Assembly: GCA_036261625.1 (NCBI GenBank)
Contig: DATAKL010000019.1
Span: forward strand, 39,441-103,440
Direction of reading: 5' to 3'
DNA length: 64,000 nucleotides
Source of the DNA: JAAXKN01 sp036261625
GTDB lineage: Bacteria; Bacteroidota; Ignavibacteria; Ignavibacteriales; SURF-24
Program-made: the position numbers and the translations under genes
The notes under the pieces: model-generated
Databases searched by the model: none
What the model saw: the letters and a program-made list of their open reading frames with translations, nothing else
Told to the model about the DNA's origin: nothing
Shown: in pieces, positions 1 through 8,981 of the stretch
Position numbering within the stretch: the stretch's first letter is position 1
Layout of the letters: each line of letters begins with the position of its first letter

Positions 1-2
1 TC

Positions 3-2468
3 TTAAGAAGAGTCGCCGAAGGAACCTGGGCAGGCCACGTCATAGAACATATCGCACTGGAACTGCAGACTCTGGCATCGATGGATACCGGATTCGGCAG
101 AACTCGCGCCACTGCAACACCCGGAGTTTACAACGTAGTATTCAATTATTTTGAAGAAGAATGCGGCCTTTATGCCGCCGATGCAGCCGTGGAGGTCTTC
201 TTAGGCATTGCTGAAGGAATGCCGATGGAACTCCTGATGGAAATGATAGCTCAGCATGTAAAGAAGCTGGTAGAGATCAGGGAAGATGTACGCCTGGGGC
301 CCAGCACTTCGGCCATTGTAAATGAAGCTTTGGAGCGCGGCATTCCTTATCTCAGGCTTAATGATTCCTCTCTTGTGCAGCTCGGCTATGGAATTCATCA
401 GCAGAGGATTGAAGCTGCCTCAACCGGCAGAACAGGCATCATTGCCGTGGAACTTGCAGGCGATAAGAATCAGGCCAAAAAGCTCCTTTCCTTTCACGGT
501 ATTCCTGTCCCCTTAGGCAAAGTTGTTGAAGAAGAACCGGAACTTGAGTATGCACTCAGCCAGACCGGTTTTCCAGCTGTCATAAAGCCGCTCGACTCGA
601 ATCAGGGAAAGGGAATAACCCTTAACCTTTACAGCCTGGATACCGCACTTCTGGCGTTCAGTGAGGCAAAGGAGTTTTCAGAAAAAGTAATAGTTGAAAA
701 GCAGCTTATCGGGCGCGACTTCAGGGTGCTCATTGTAGATAATAAATTTGTGGCTGCTGCCGAAAGAATTCCGGCTCACATTGTGGGAGACGGCATACAT
801 ACGGTCAGTCAGCTCGTTGAAATTGTTAACCAGGACCCCTGGCGCGGCAACGGGCACGTTAATAATCTGACTCGCATTAATATTGACGGGCATACACTAA
901 AACTCCTGAAAGAAAAAAACTATACACCGGATACTGTTCTTAACTTAGGCGAGATCTGCTTTTTGAAATCAACAGCAAACCTTTCCACCGGAGGAACCGC
1001 AATCGACAGGACGGATGAGGTGCATCCAGGTAACGTTTTTCTTTTTGAAAGGGCTGCAAGAATAATCGGCCTTGATATTGCAGGGCTCGATATAATTGCC
1101 CCTGATCTTTCGACCCCGTTAGTTGAAAACGGCGGCGGCATTGTTGAAGTAAATGCAGCCCCCGGCCTGCGCATGCATACTTGCCCCTCAATCGGCAAAA
1201 AACGCAATGTGGCAAAAAATATTATTGACATGCTCTATCCTCCCGGAGCTCCTTCCAGAATTCCAATTATATCGGTTACGGGAACAAACGGCAAAACCAC
1301 AACCACACGCCTTATTGCACACATTTTGAGGAATGCAGGGCAGATGGTGGGCTTTACTACAACTGACGGCATATACATAGACAACCACATGGTTGAAAAA
1401 GGGGATGATACAGGCCCCATATCAGCCAGGAAAGTCCTCAGCGATTCTTCTGTTGAAGTGGCAGTTCTTGAGACTGCCCGAGGCGGCATACTGCGCTCAG
1501 GTTTAGGCTTCGACAGCTCTAGTATCGGCATTGTCTTAAATGTTACGGCAGACCACCTGGGGCAGAAGGATATTTATACTCTTGAGGATATAGCAAAGGT
1601 TAAGGTGGTTGTTCCGATGAGCGTCTCAAAGGACGGTTATGTAATACTCAATGCAGACGACCCGCTGGTCTACAACATGAGGCACGATGTGCTGGGAAAA
1701 GTCTGCCTCTTCAGCATGAAAAAAGACAACCCCCGTGTACTGGACCACATAGCCCGTGGAAACCTGGCCTGCATTGCCGAAAACGGCTACGTAACACTGG
1801 CAAGGGGAGACCTGAGACTGAGAGTTGAAAGGATTGAGAATATCCCTCTTACATTCTCGGGCCGGGCTTTATTTAATGTGCAGAACGTTCTGGCAGCAAC
1901 AATGGCGGCTTTTGTTCACGACGTGGATTTGAAGATGATTAAAAAAGGGCTCAATTCATTCAAGCCCACACCTGAAAATGTTCCGGGCAGAATGAACCTG
2001 ATTGAAATGGGAAACTTTACCGTTCTTGTCGACTACGCTCACAACCCCTCGGGCTTTATGGGCTTGTATAAATTCTTCTGCCGCTTTCCTCATCCGGTTA
2101 GAACAGGCATCTTCGGCGGCACAGGAGACAGGCGCGACGAGGACATTTTCCTTCTCGGCCGCATGGCCAGCCGCATGTTTACAAGAGTTGTAATTAAAGA
2201 GGATAAGGAACGCCGCGGCCGCAGACCGGGCGAGATGACTAAACTTATTACTGACGGCATACACAGCAAAAGAAATAATATGGAAATTCATACCATCCCC
2301 AAAGAGGAAGAGGCGATTTTGTACGGGCTTGATACTGCTTCGGAAAATGAACTGATGGTTGTACTTGTAGATGACGTTCAGGCAGTCTTAAAACTGCTCA
2401 ATGAAAAGAAAAAAGAAATGGCCTTAAAGCAGGCTTACAAAACCTCTCTTATTGTTCAGACAAAGTGA
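3..2468 (+). CDS. cphA: Cyanophycin synthetase, 5' end outside window
   Basis: ATP-dependent polymerisation of aspartate and arginine into the storage polymer cyanophycin. The reading frame is already open at base 3 and continues family sequence (GTWAGHVIEHIALELQ, then MDTGFGRTRA), so the ATG at 81 is internal and the true start lies upstream of the window. Domains in order are the end of the N-terminal region, an ATP-grasp domain (KPLDSNQGKG, then VENGGGIVEVNAAPGLRMH) and a Mur-ligase-like domain whose P-loop GTNGKTTTTR is encoded near 1276-1305. The C-terminal Mur domain is complete (DYAHNPSG, GGTGDRRDED). About 821 residues are visible, close to the usual 870-900. The next gene follows after 55 bases. 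Confidence 0.93.
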   Translation, partial: LRRVAEGTWAGHVIEHIALELQTLASMDTGFGRTRATATPGVYNVVFNYFEEECGLYAADAAVEVFLGIAEGMPMELLMEMIAQHVKKLVEIREDVRLGPSTSAIVNEALERGIPYLRLNDSSLVQLGYGIHQQRIEAASTGRTGIIAVELAGDKNQAKKLLSFHGIPVPLGKVVEEEPELEYALSQTGFPAVIKPLDSNQGKGITLNLYSLDTALLAFSEAKEFSEKVIVEKQLIGRDFRVLIVDNKFVAAAERIPAHIVGDGIHTVSQLVEIVNQDPWRGNGHVNNLTRINIDGHTLKLLKEKNYTPDTVLNLGEICFLKSTANLSTGGTAIDRTDEVHPGNVFLFERAARIIGLDIAGLDIIAPDLSTPLVENGGGIVEVNAAPGLRMHTCPSIGKKRNVAKNIIDMLYPPGAPSRIPIISVTGTNGKTTTTRLIAHILRNAGQMVGFTTTDGIYIDNHMVEKGDDTGPISARKVLSDSSVEVAVLETARGGILRSGLGFDSSSIGIVLNVTADHLGQKDIYTLEDIAKVKVVVPMSVSKDGYVILNADDPLVYNMRHDVLGKVCLFSMKKDNPRVLDHIARGNLACIAENGYVTLARGDLRLRVERIENIPLTFSGRALFNVQNVLAATMAAFVHDVDLKMIKKGLNSFKPTPENVPGRMNLIEMGNFTVLVDYAHNPSGFMGLYKFFCRFPHPVRTGIFGGTGDRRDEDIFLLGRMASRMFTRVVIKEDKERRGRRPGEMTKLITDGIHSKRNNMEIHTIPKEEEAILYGLDTASENELMVVLVDDVQAVLKLLNEKKKEMALKQAYKTSLIVQTK

Positions 2469-2523
2469 GACTCAAACTGCCAATGAGAGGAAATAATGAA
2501 CTGAGAACAAAAGGATATTCAAT

Positions 2524-4233
2524 ATGCAGTACTATGCACTGGCAACAGACTACGACGGCACGCTTGCAAAAGACGGACGCGTGGAAGGACAAACCCTGGA
2601 GGCTCTTAAACGTTTTCAGGCCTCGGGGCGCAAACTCGTTCTTGTTACCGGACGTGAACTTGATGAACTGATGGAGGTTTTTCCCGAACATGAGCTTTTC
2701 GACCTTATTGTAGCTGAAAACGGGGCTCTGCTCTACAGACCTTCTGCAAAGGAGGAGAAGATTTTGGGCAGGGTTCCTCCCGAACTTTTTGTAAGTGAAC
2801 TGCACAAAAGGGGAGTTGAACGCATGTCGGTCGGCCGCGTTATTGTGGCTACATGGAGGCCGTTTGAGACAACTGTGCTCGAGGTAATACGCGATCTGGG
2901 GCTTGAGCTCCAGATGATCTTTAACAAGGATGCCGTTATGGTGCTCCCTACGGGTATCAATAAGGCAACAGGCCTAAAGGCGGGTCTAAAGGAACTGGGG
3001 CTCTCGCCTCACAACGTGGCCGCGATAGGTGATGCAGAGAACGACCATGCATTCCTAAGACTCTGCCAGTGTTCGGCTTCAGTTGATAATGCACTCCCGA
3101 TGCTTAAGGAAACCTCCGACGTGGTAATGAGGTCAGGCCACGGCAAAGGTGTATGCGAATTTATAGATATGATCTTGAAAGACGACCTTTCGGGATTGGA
3201 ATTTGGCCTGAAGAAGAACATGATCTCTATCGGCTCTGAAAGCAGCGGTAAGGAGGTTTTAATCAGGCCTGCCGAAAGTCTTCTTCTTACAGGCTCCTCC
3301 GGCTCAGGCAAGACTACCTTTGCCTCGGCATTCCTTGAGGCGCTTGAAGAAAAAGAGTACCAATACTGCATAATTGATCCCGAGGGGGATTACATCGATT
3401 TTGAAAATGCCGTAATTCTGGGCAGCCCTAAAAGGGAGCCTGCAATCGATGAAATAGTGCACGTCCTGGAAAATCCGGAACAAAACTGCATTATTAGCCT
3501 TGTCGGCATCAGCGTTGAGCACCGCCCGGAATTCTTTGAGAAGCTTTTGCCTGCACTCCTGAAAATACGCACCTCAACAGGAAGGCCGCACTGGATTGTA
3601 ATTGATGAGATACACCACCTTCTGCCTGCCAGCTGGGAGCCCTCGCACGTTGCAATTCCACGTGAATTCTCGGGTCTCATGATGGTGACGATTCATCCCG
3701 ATCATATTGCGCCTGAGGTTCTCTCAATTGTAACTTTAGTACTTGCAGTAGGGCAGAATCCGCAAAAGGCGATAAAGAAGTTCAGTTCAGCGCTTAAGGA
3801 AAATCTTCCATCTCTGCCAGAAGAGGAACCAGCCTCAGGACAGGCAATTGCATGGTGGAGAACGCCTCCAAAGGAGCCTTTCATTTTCAATCCCCTGACT
3901 CCAAGTAAGGAAAGAAAGCGCCATTCTATCAAATATGCCGAGGGTGAACTCCCTCCCGAGAGGAGCTTTTATTTCAGGGGACGCGAGGGCAGGCTTAAGC
4001 TGAGGGCGCAGAACCTGATGATTTTTCTCCAGATGGCCGAAGGCGTTGATGACGAGACCTGGCTGTACCATCTGAAGAAAGGGGATTATTCCTACTGGTT
4101 CAGAAATATGATTAAAGATGATGTGCTTGCCGCAGAAGCTGAGGCTGTTGAGAAAGAGAAAAATATTTCGGCCCGGGAAAGCCGCAGAAAGATAAGAGCA
4201 AAAGTCCTATCCCGCTATACGGCTCCTGAATAA
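2524..4233 (+). CDS. HAD phosphatase fused to HerA/VirB4-type ATPase
   Basis: A two-part protein of 569 residues. The N-terminal ~225 residues are a Cof/trehalose-phosphatase-like HAD domain, with the nucleophile motif DYDGTLA near residue 9, VTGRE as motif II, a lysine in GINKATGL and GDAENDHAF as motif IV. The rest is a P-loop ATPase of the HerA/VirB4/DUF87 kind, with Walker A GSSGSGKTT near residue 258 and Walker B WIVIDEIHHLLP near 360. It has no signal peptide or membrane segment, so it is probably cytosolic. It starts 55 bases after cphA on the same strand and may be co-transcribed. Substrate and role are unknown; the link to cyanophycin is positional only. Confidence 0.75.
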   Translation: MQYYALATDYDGTLAKDGRVEGQTLEALKRFQASGRKLVLVTGRELDELMEVFPEHELFDLIVAENGALLYRPSAKEEKILGRVPPELFVSELHKRGVERMSVGRVIVATWRPFETTVLEVIRDLGLELQMIFNKDAVMVLPTGINKATGLKAGLKELGLSPHNVAAIGDAENDHAFLRLCQCSASVDNALPMLKETSDVVMRSGHGKGVCEFIDMILKDDLSGLEFGLKKNMISIGSESSGKEVLIRPAESLLLTGSSGSGKTTFASAFLEALEEKEYQYCIIDPEGDYIDFENAVILGSPKREPAIDEIVHVLENPEQNCIISLVGISVEHRPEFFEKLLPALLKIRTSTGRPHWIVIDEIHHLLPASWEPSHVAIPREFSGLMMVTIHPDHIAPEVLSIVTLVLAVGQNPQKAIKKFSSALKENLPSLPEEEPASGQAIAWWRTPPKEPFIFNPLTPSKERKRHSIKYAEGELPPERSFYFRGREGRLKLRAQNLMIFLQMAEGVDDETWLYHLKKGDYSYWFRNMIKDDVLAAEAEAVEKEKNISARESRRKIRAKVLSRYTAPE

Positions 4234-4238
4234 ATCCT

Positions 4239-4847
4239 CTAAATCAGAAACGGCCTCACCATTTCCATGAACTCCCTTTCCAGCTCTTTGCCGTGATTGT
4301 TGTTATACCAGGCCTGCAGGTTCTCATAAAGCTTTTCCCTTGGAATATCTTCCAGTTTCCAACTTTGGAACAGCTCCTGCAAGGCCCGCGGGCGGGGCCC
4401 CCACCTGTAGAGCTCATTCCAGTTTTTGTCAAAACCGATAAGCTTCGGTATGCTCCTGGTCCCATTGGTCAGATACTGATCTATGATATCTAAATTTTCA
4501 TCCCTGAGCAGTATGGCAAGTTCAACTTTCGGGCTGGCGGCGGCTATCTTTGCAATATACGGCACCGTCTGGGCTGAATCTCCGCACCAGTCCTCTGTTA
4601 TAACTACCCAGAGATGCTCCTGCGGCAGATTTAAGACAAGATTTTTTAAGTCATCTGAAACAGAATATACTTTTTCAATTCTCAGACTTCTCTGAAGGTT
4701 CAGCCTGGAATATTCAAACTTTTGCAGGAGCTCCTCATCGAACTGTGTTGCATCAGAGGTAAGCACCCGGATCTTAGTGCGTTCCAGATACTGAGAATAT
4801 GAGAGCGCCTTGTACAGCCGGTTTGCAATTAATATATTTTCATCCAT
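4239..4847 (-). CDS. Thioredoxin-like protein with WCGDS site
   Basis: A 202-residue protein with the thioredoxin-fold active-site context WVVITEDWCGDSAQTVPY near the middle. The redox pair is C-x-x-S rather than C-x-x-C, so a single cysteine remains; this is usual in the cytosolic thioredoxin_9-like proteins of Firmicutes and Bacteroidota. GTRSIPKLIGFD matches the cis-proline loop (IPK). There is no signal peptide. It runs convergently towards the HAD-ATPase gene, with only 5 bases between the stop codons, and is divergent from the YjbR gene. A monothiol reductase or bacillithiol-related role is possible; the substrate is unknown. Confidence 0.72.
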   Translation of the reverse strand: MDENILIANRLYKALSYSQYLERTKIRVLTSDATQFDEELLQKFEYSRLNLQRSLRIEKVYSVSDDLKNLVLNLPQEHLWVVITEDWCGDSAQTVPYIAKIAAASPKVELAILLRDENLDIIDQYLTNGTRSIPKLIGFDKNWNELYRWGPRPRALQELFQSWKLEDIPREKLYENLQAWYNNNHGKELEREFMEMVRPFLI

Positions 4848-4948
4848 TATACTGGTCCTGTGTTTTGTTTAATTTATAATATAATCATAATTTTATGTAA
4901 ATTATAAAACAAAATCAGTTTTTTGGACAAAGAGAAAGAGCTGTTCAA
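4848..4948. promoter_or_regulatory. AT-rich divergent promoter region
   Basis: These 101 bases separate the thioredoxin-like gene from the divergent YjbR-family gene. The stretch is very AT-rich and holds an imperfect inverted arrangement (TTTTGTTT near 4863, ACAAAAT near 4908). Both promoters must lie here unless transcription comes from further away, but no clear TAnnTTTG element can be assigned. Confidence 0.35.
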
Positions 4949-5311
4949 ATGGACATTGAAAGCTTCAGGCAGTACTGCCTGAAAAAGAAGGGGGCAGCGG
5001 AGGATTATCCTTTTAACGAGGAGACGCTTGTCTTTAAGGTTATGAATAAAATCTTTGCACTTACCCCTCTTGAAAAGATACCTTTAAGTATCAATATTAA
5101 GTGCGATCCGGAAAGGGCCCTGGAACTCAGGGAAATGTATGAATCTGTGCTTCCGGGGTACCATATGAGCAAAAAGAACTGGATTACTGTTGTAATGGAT
5201 AATTCCATGCCGGATAAATTATTCAAGGAGCTCGTTGACAACTCTTACGACCTTGTTGTCCAGGGGTTGAAGAAGTCGGAGAGGATTGCACTTGAAGCAC
5301 TGAAAGACTGA
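4949..5311 (+). CDS. MmcQ/YjbR family protein
   Basis: A 120-residue protein matching the small YjbR/MmcQ family over its whole length: the N-terminal MDIESFRQYCLKKKGAAEDY, a central VFKVMNKIFAL, SINIKCDPERALELRE, the Y-H-M-S-K-K-NW segment and a C-terminal helix ending SYDLVVQGLKKS. The family has a CyaY-like double-wing fold and is often annotated as DNA-binding, but its biochemical role is not settled. It starts at an ATG with the purine-rich stretch AGAGAAAGAG upstream, and is divergent from the thioredoxin-like gene. Confidence 0.8.
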   Translation: MDIESFRQYCLKKKGAAEDYPFNEETLVFKVMNKIFALTPLEKIPLSINIKCDPERALELREMYESVLPGYHMSKKNWITVVMDNSMPDKLFKELVDNSYDLVVQGLKKSERIALEALKD

Positions 5312-5387
5312 AGTGAGCCGGATCCTGGAAGTCTCTTTTCCCGTAAAAATTTAATTAATAAAATCTGATAATAATGCCGAATAAGCC

Positions 5388-6554
5388 ATGAAAAAAAATC
5401 TTGTTACTCTTAGTCTTGTCATTTTATTACCATTTTTAATATTTAAGAATATTATGGCGCAAAACGAAAAGGAAATTACAATTAACCTCAGGGCTCAGAA
5501 TGTACCTCAGGGCTCCAAAGTCTTCATTGCAGGAGGGCACCCTCTCTTTGGAGAGTGGAACCCGGGGAAAGTTGAGCTGAAGAAAAACCCGGATGGCATC
5601 TGGACTAAGACATTTCTCTTTACCGAAGGGGAGAGTCTGGAGTTCAAGTTTACTTTGGGATCCTGGGATAGTGAAGCCCTAAGCAGTGACGGCTCCGTTC
5701 CCGGAAACCATACATTTACAGTAAGGACCGACACTTCTCTTACATACAGCATCGCCAACTGGAAAAACGGGGAGAATCGCCCGGTTCACGGGCAGATTAC
5801 GGGAACCGTAAAGTACCACAGGGCTATGACCTGGGAAGGCCTGGACCCCAGGGACGTAATCGTTTGGCTTCCGCCAAGCTATGAGAATGAGACTCAGAAG
5901 CGCTACCCGGTTCTTTACATGCACGACGGGCAGAATATTATTGATCCCAAAACTTCAAGCTTCGGATACGACTGGCAGGCAGATGAGGTTACCGACAGCC
6001 TGATTAAAGCAGGGAAGATCGAAGAGATTATTATTGTCGGGATCAACAATACAAAGGACAGAACTGAAGAATATTCCTACACTGAGCGCGGGCGCTCATA
6101 TATGCGCTTTATTATAGAAAAGCTGAAGCCTCTTATAGACAGTACCTACCGCACACTGCCCGACAGGAACAATACGGCTACGATGGGTTCTTCCATGGGA
6201 GGCCTCATTTCATTTATGATGATCTGGGAACATCCGGAGGTGTTCTCAAAGGCAGCCTGCCTTTCTCCGGCATTTAAGATTCAGGATCTGGATTATCTTC
6301 CAAATATCGTTTCTTACCAGGGCACCAAAAAAGAGCTCAGGATTTATATAGATAACGGCGGAATAGCCTTGGAAAAACGCCTTCTTCCGGGTGTTGATGA
6401 AACCGTAAGCCTCCTGAAGTCTAAAGGATATAAAGAAGGCGAGGACCTGATGGTTTATTACGACAAAACTGCAGAGCATAATGAACCTGCCTGGGCAAAG
6501 AGGCTTCACATACCACTGGAATTTTTATTCGGACTGGATAAAGTCCACAATTAA
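5388..6554 (+). CDS. Secreted CBM20-esterase (Fes/EstD-like alpha/beta hydrolase)
   Basis: A 388-residue exported protein. A signal peptide (residues 1-24, ending IMAQ) is followed by a CBM20-type starch-binding module (about residues 28-125; FIAGGHPLFGEWNPGK and a W-x-K-T-F-x-F core). An esterase domain of the Fes/esterase D type follows (RDVIVWLPPSYE, YPVLYMHDGQN), with nucleophile elbow GSSMGG and a likely catalytic histidine in AEHNEPAW. CBM20 binds alpha-glucan and the esterase acts on ester bonds, so a polysaccharide- or siderophore-related substrate is plausible but not shown. It stands alone between short intergenic regions. Confidence 0.82.
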   Translation: MKKNLVTLSLVILLPFLIFKNIMAQNEKEITINLRAQNVPQGSKVFIAGGHPLFGEWNPGKVELKKNPDGIWTKTFLFTEGESLEFKFTLGSWDSEALSSDGSVPGNHTFTVRTDTSLTYSIANWKNGENRPVHGQITGTVKYHRAMTWEGLDPRDVIVWLPPSYENETQKRYPVLYMHDGQNIIDPKTSSFGYDWQADEVTDSLIKAGKIEEIIIVGINNTKDRTEEYSYTERGRSYMRFIIEKLKPLIDSTYRTLPDRNNTATMGSSMGGLISFMMIWEHPEVFSKAACLSPAFKIQDLDYLPNIVSYQGTKKELRIYIDNGGIALEKRLLPGVDETVSLLKSKGYKEGEDLMVYYDKTAEHNEPAWAKRLHIPLEFLFGLDKVHN

Positions 6555-6577
6555 AATACATTATAAATTTTTCTTCG

Positions 6578-6607
6578 TGCCGGGCGAGGGAGGGCTCTCT
6601 CCCGGCA
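6578..6607. terminator. Hairpin between convergent genes
   Basis: TGCCGGGCGAG (6578-6588) pairs with CTCTCCCGGCA (6597-6607) with one mismatch. It lies between the convergent esterase gene and the small membrane-protein gene. No clear T tract follows on either strand, so the terminator call rests on stem and position only. Confidence 0.4.
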
Positions 6608-6626
6608 AAATTATCTCCTGGAATCT

Positions 6627-6839
6627 TTAATCAGGTTTCTTATTTCCCGTTTTTCTTGCCCTGTAGAGTCTGATTGCTCTTATAATTCCGAAAGCATTCA
6701 TTGCAATCAGAACGCCAATTAACAGCCAGCTGATTTTCCCGGTATTCTCATAGGTTTGAATTACACTAATTATAACCAATGCCGTGGAAATGAAAAACAG
6801 CCCCAAAGACATTACCGGATTTGATCTTGGATTATTCAT
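6627..6839 (-). CDS. Small two-helix membrane protein
   Basis: A 70-residue protein starting at MNNPRSNPVM (ATG at 6839). An in-frame upstream start would overlap rsmI by more. Two hydrophobic segments (about 9-26 and 37-55) are followed by a basic tail (RLYRARKTGNKKPD), which suggests a small inner-membrane protein with a cytoplasmic C terminus. The start overlaps the end of rsmI by 8 bases, so the two are probably translated from one mRNA. The family is not recognised. Confidence 0.6.
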   Translation of the reverse strand: MNNPRSNPVMSLGLFFISTALVIISVIQTYENTGKISWLLIGVLIAMNAFGIIRAIRLYRARKTGNKKPD

Positions 6840-7530
6840 TTGGCTCCTTCTCTGTTTTCCAGCCCATGGGGGCAATGACAACAACAAATTCCCCTTTAGT
6901 AACTTTTGTTTGTAATCCGCTTAAGAGCTCCCCGGGCTTTCCGCGCCAGCATTCCTCAAACTTCTTCGTCAGCTCGCGCGTTACAACAACGTAGCGTTCA
7001 GGCATGTATTCGTATAATTCCTCCAGGAGCTTTTCAATCCTGTAGGTCGATTCATAAAGTATTATTGTCCTTTCCTCTCCGGCAAGCTGTTTAAGCTTTT
7101 TCTGGCGCCCCTTTTTCTGCGGCAGGAAACCTTCAAAGACAAATGCATCTGTAGGAAGCCCGCTTAAGCTTAAGGCCGTAATGAGTGCCGTAGCGCCGGG
7201 CACGGCTTCAACCTTAATATCCCTTTTAATTGCCGCGGAAATGAGCCTTACACCGGGGTCTGAAATTGCCGGGGTTCCGGCATCTGAAACCAGTGCACAC
7301 GATTCACCTCGCCCGATCCTGTCCAGGGCATAACTTAGCTTATTAGATTCACTCTGTGCATTGAATGAAACGAGCTCTTTCCTGATTTCATAATGGTTTA
7401 AGAGGACTGATGTAACCCGTGTATCCTCGCACAGGACGAAATCGACCTCCCTGAGCGTTTCAACAGCCCTGAATGTGATATCCTTCAGGTTGCCGATGGG
7501 TGTACTTACAATATAAAGTGCCGGATCCAT
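6832..7530 (-). CDS. rsmI: 16S rRNA 2'-O-ribose C1402 methyltransferase
   Basis: Transfers a methyl group from SAM to the 2'-OH of C1402 in 16S rRNA. The sequence starts LYIVSTPIGNLKDIT, has CEDTRVTSVLLNHY and the hallmark SDAGTPAISDPG loop, then VPGATALITALSLSGLPTDAF and the GFLPQKKGRQKKL segment, all diagnostic of RsmI in the tetrapyrrole-methylase fold. The start used is the ATG at 7530, which gives the family N terminus. The open frame extends 23 codons further upstream, but that part lacks family sequence and spans a palindrome. Length 232 residues, as expected. Confidence 0.93.
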   Translation of the reverse strand: MDPALYIVSTPIGNLKDITFRAVETLREVDFVLCEDTRVTSVLLNHYEIRKELVSFNAQSESNKLSYALDRIGRGESCALVSDAGTPAISDPGVRLISAAIKRDIKVEAVPGATALITALSLSGLPTDAFVFEGFLPQKKGRQKKLKQLAGEERTIILYESTYRIEKLLEELYEYMPERYVVVTRELTKKFEECWRGKPGELLSGLQTKVTKGEFVVVIAPMGWKTEKEPNE

Positions 7531-7573
7531 AGTAATTGTGATTCCTGTAAATAACTTACCCTTTAAAATGATA

Positions 7574-7594
7574 ACGGCTCCACAGTGGAGCCGT
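7574..7594. repeat. Perfect inverted repeat upstream of rsmI
   Basis: ACGGCTCCAC (7574-7583), one centre base, GTGGAGCCGT (7585-7594). It lies between the stop of the lysine aminotransferase gene and the start of rsmI, both on the minus strand. No T tract follows on that strand. It could be an operator, a processing hairpin or a repeat of REP type. Confidence 0.5.
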
Positions 7595-7619
7595 ACCATG
7601 CAAGTAGTTTAGTTAGTGA

Positions 7620-8981
7620 TTATAAGTTCGATTTCATCAAATATAATACTTTTTCAATAATTTTCAAACCCTCATTTATTTCCGCTCCCGTAATGGCCAG
7701 TGACGGTCTGAAGCGGATGGAGTGCTCTCCGCAGGGAAGTATGAGCAGTTTGTTGAGATAGCACAAATTGAGGAATTCCTTCCTGAGTTCCACACTCGGC
7801 AGGTCGAAGGAGCACATGAGTCCCAGACCCCTTACGTTTGAGATGAGCCCTGGGTTGTCTTCCTGCAGGTTGTAGAGCTGATCCAGGAGGACCTTGCCCT
7901 GAAGTTCAGCATTTTCGACGAGGTTATCCTCTTCAATTATCTCCAGGTTCCTCTTTGAGCGGACCATGTCAACCAGGTTGCCGCCCCAGGTTGAATTAAT
8001 GCGGCTGGATTTGCGGAAGCAGTGCTCCTCAATGTCGTCTATCCTGTCGGAGACCATAATGCCGCAGATCTGCATTTTTTTACCGAAAGATACGATATCA
8101 GGGTTCACATAGTGCTCATGAGCCCACATTTTGCCTGTTATGCCTATACCTGTCTGTACTTCGTCATACATTAAGAGTATATCGTTTTCATCGGCAATTT
8201 CCCTGAGTTTCATGTGGAATTCCTTGCGGAAGAAATTATCGCCCCCTTCGGCCTGTATAGGTTCAATTATAATTACAGCTATATCGTCGGGATTATTCTT
8301 AATTGCTGCATAAATTTCGTTTACGGCCTCTTCTTCTAATTTAATTACCTCGTCGAGGTTCTCAGAAAGAGGCCATTTAATCTTCGGGTTAACGATTCTG
8401 GGCCATTTGAATTTCGGGAAATACATGATCTTATTAGGATCTGTATTTGTAAGCGACATGGTGTATCCGCTTCTGCCGTGGAAAGCCTCCTTGAAGTGGA
8501 TTACCTGCTGCCCTTTTTCTTCTTTTATCCCTTTTTTGAAGTTTTTCCTGACTTTCCAGTCGAATGCCACTTTAAGGCCGTTTTCCACGGCCAGGCTTCC
8601 GCCGTCTATAAAGAAAAGGTACTTAAAATGATCAGGCACGGCAGTGCGGCTGAATGTATCGACAAATTCGGCCATTTCAACCGTATAAAGGTCGGAGTTT
8701 GAAGGTTTGTTTAATGAAGCGATATAGCCGATTTTTTCTCTGAATTCGGGATTGTTAAGCTTCGGGTGGTTAAGCCCTACGGGGGAGGATGCAAAGAAGC
8801 TGAAGAAATCCAGATAAGCTTCTCCGGTTCTGGCGTCAACGAGGTGGTTTCCGTAGCTGCGGCCGGGATCAAAGACCAGATCAAAGCCGTCGACGAGCAT
8901 TTTCTTTCTAAGGACTTCGTGAACTGTTTCAGCGCTGATGCTTTCGAATGAAAGATTTGTATTTAAGATAGCTGTACTCAT
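7620..8981 (-). CDS. lat: L-lysine 6-transaminase
   Basis: PLP-dependent class III aminotransferase that moves the epsilon-amino group of lysine to 2-oxoglutarate, giving alpha-aminoadipate semialdehyde and glutamate. Visible landmarks are YLFFIDGGSLAVENGLK, FKEAFHGRSGYT, IIIEPIQAEGGDN, LLMYDEVQTGIGITGK, the PLP-lysine segment SFGKKMQICG and STWGGNLVDMVR; the GKKxQxCG form is typical of LAT rather than other class III enzymes. Length 453 residues. The ATG at 8981 has GGAG nine bases upstream and is preferred over a start nine codons earlier. No other lysine-catabolism gene is adjacent. Confidence 0.9.
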   Translation of the reverse strand: MSTAILNTNLSFESISAETVHEVLRKKMLVDGFDLVFDPGRSYGNHLVDARTGEAYLDFFSFFASSPVGLNHPKLNNPEFREKIGYIASLNKPSNSDLYTVEMAEFVDTFSRTAVPDHFKYLFFIDGGSLAVENGLKVAFDWKVRKNFKKGIKEEKGQQVIHFKEAFHGRSGYTMSLTNTDPNKIMYFPKFKWPRIVNPKIKWPLSENLDEVIKLEEEAVNEIYAAIKNNPDDIAVIIIEPIQAEGGDNFFRKEFHMKLREIADENDILLMYDEVQTGIGITGKMWAHEHYVNPDIVSFGKKMQICGIMVSDRIDDIEEHCFRKSSRINSTWGGNLVDMVRSKRNLEIIEEDNLVENAELQGKVLLDQLYNLQEDNPGLISNVRGLGLMCSFDLPSVELRKEFLNLCYLNKLLILPCGEHSIRFRPSLAITGAEINEGLKIIEKVLYLMKSNL

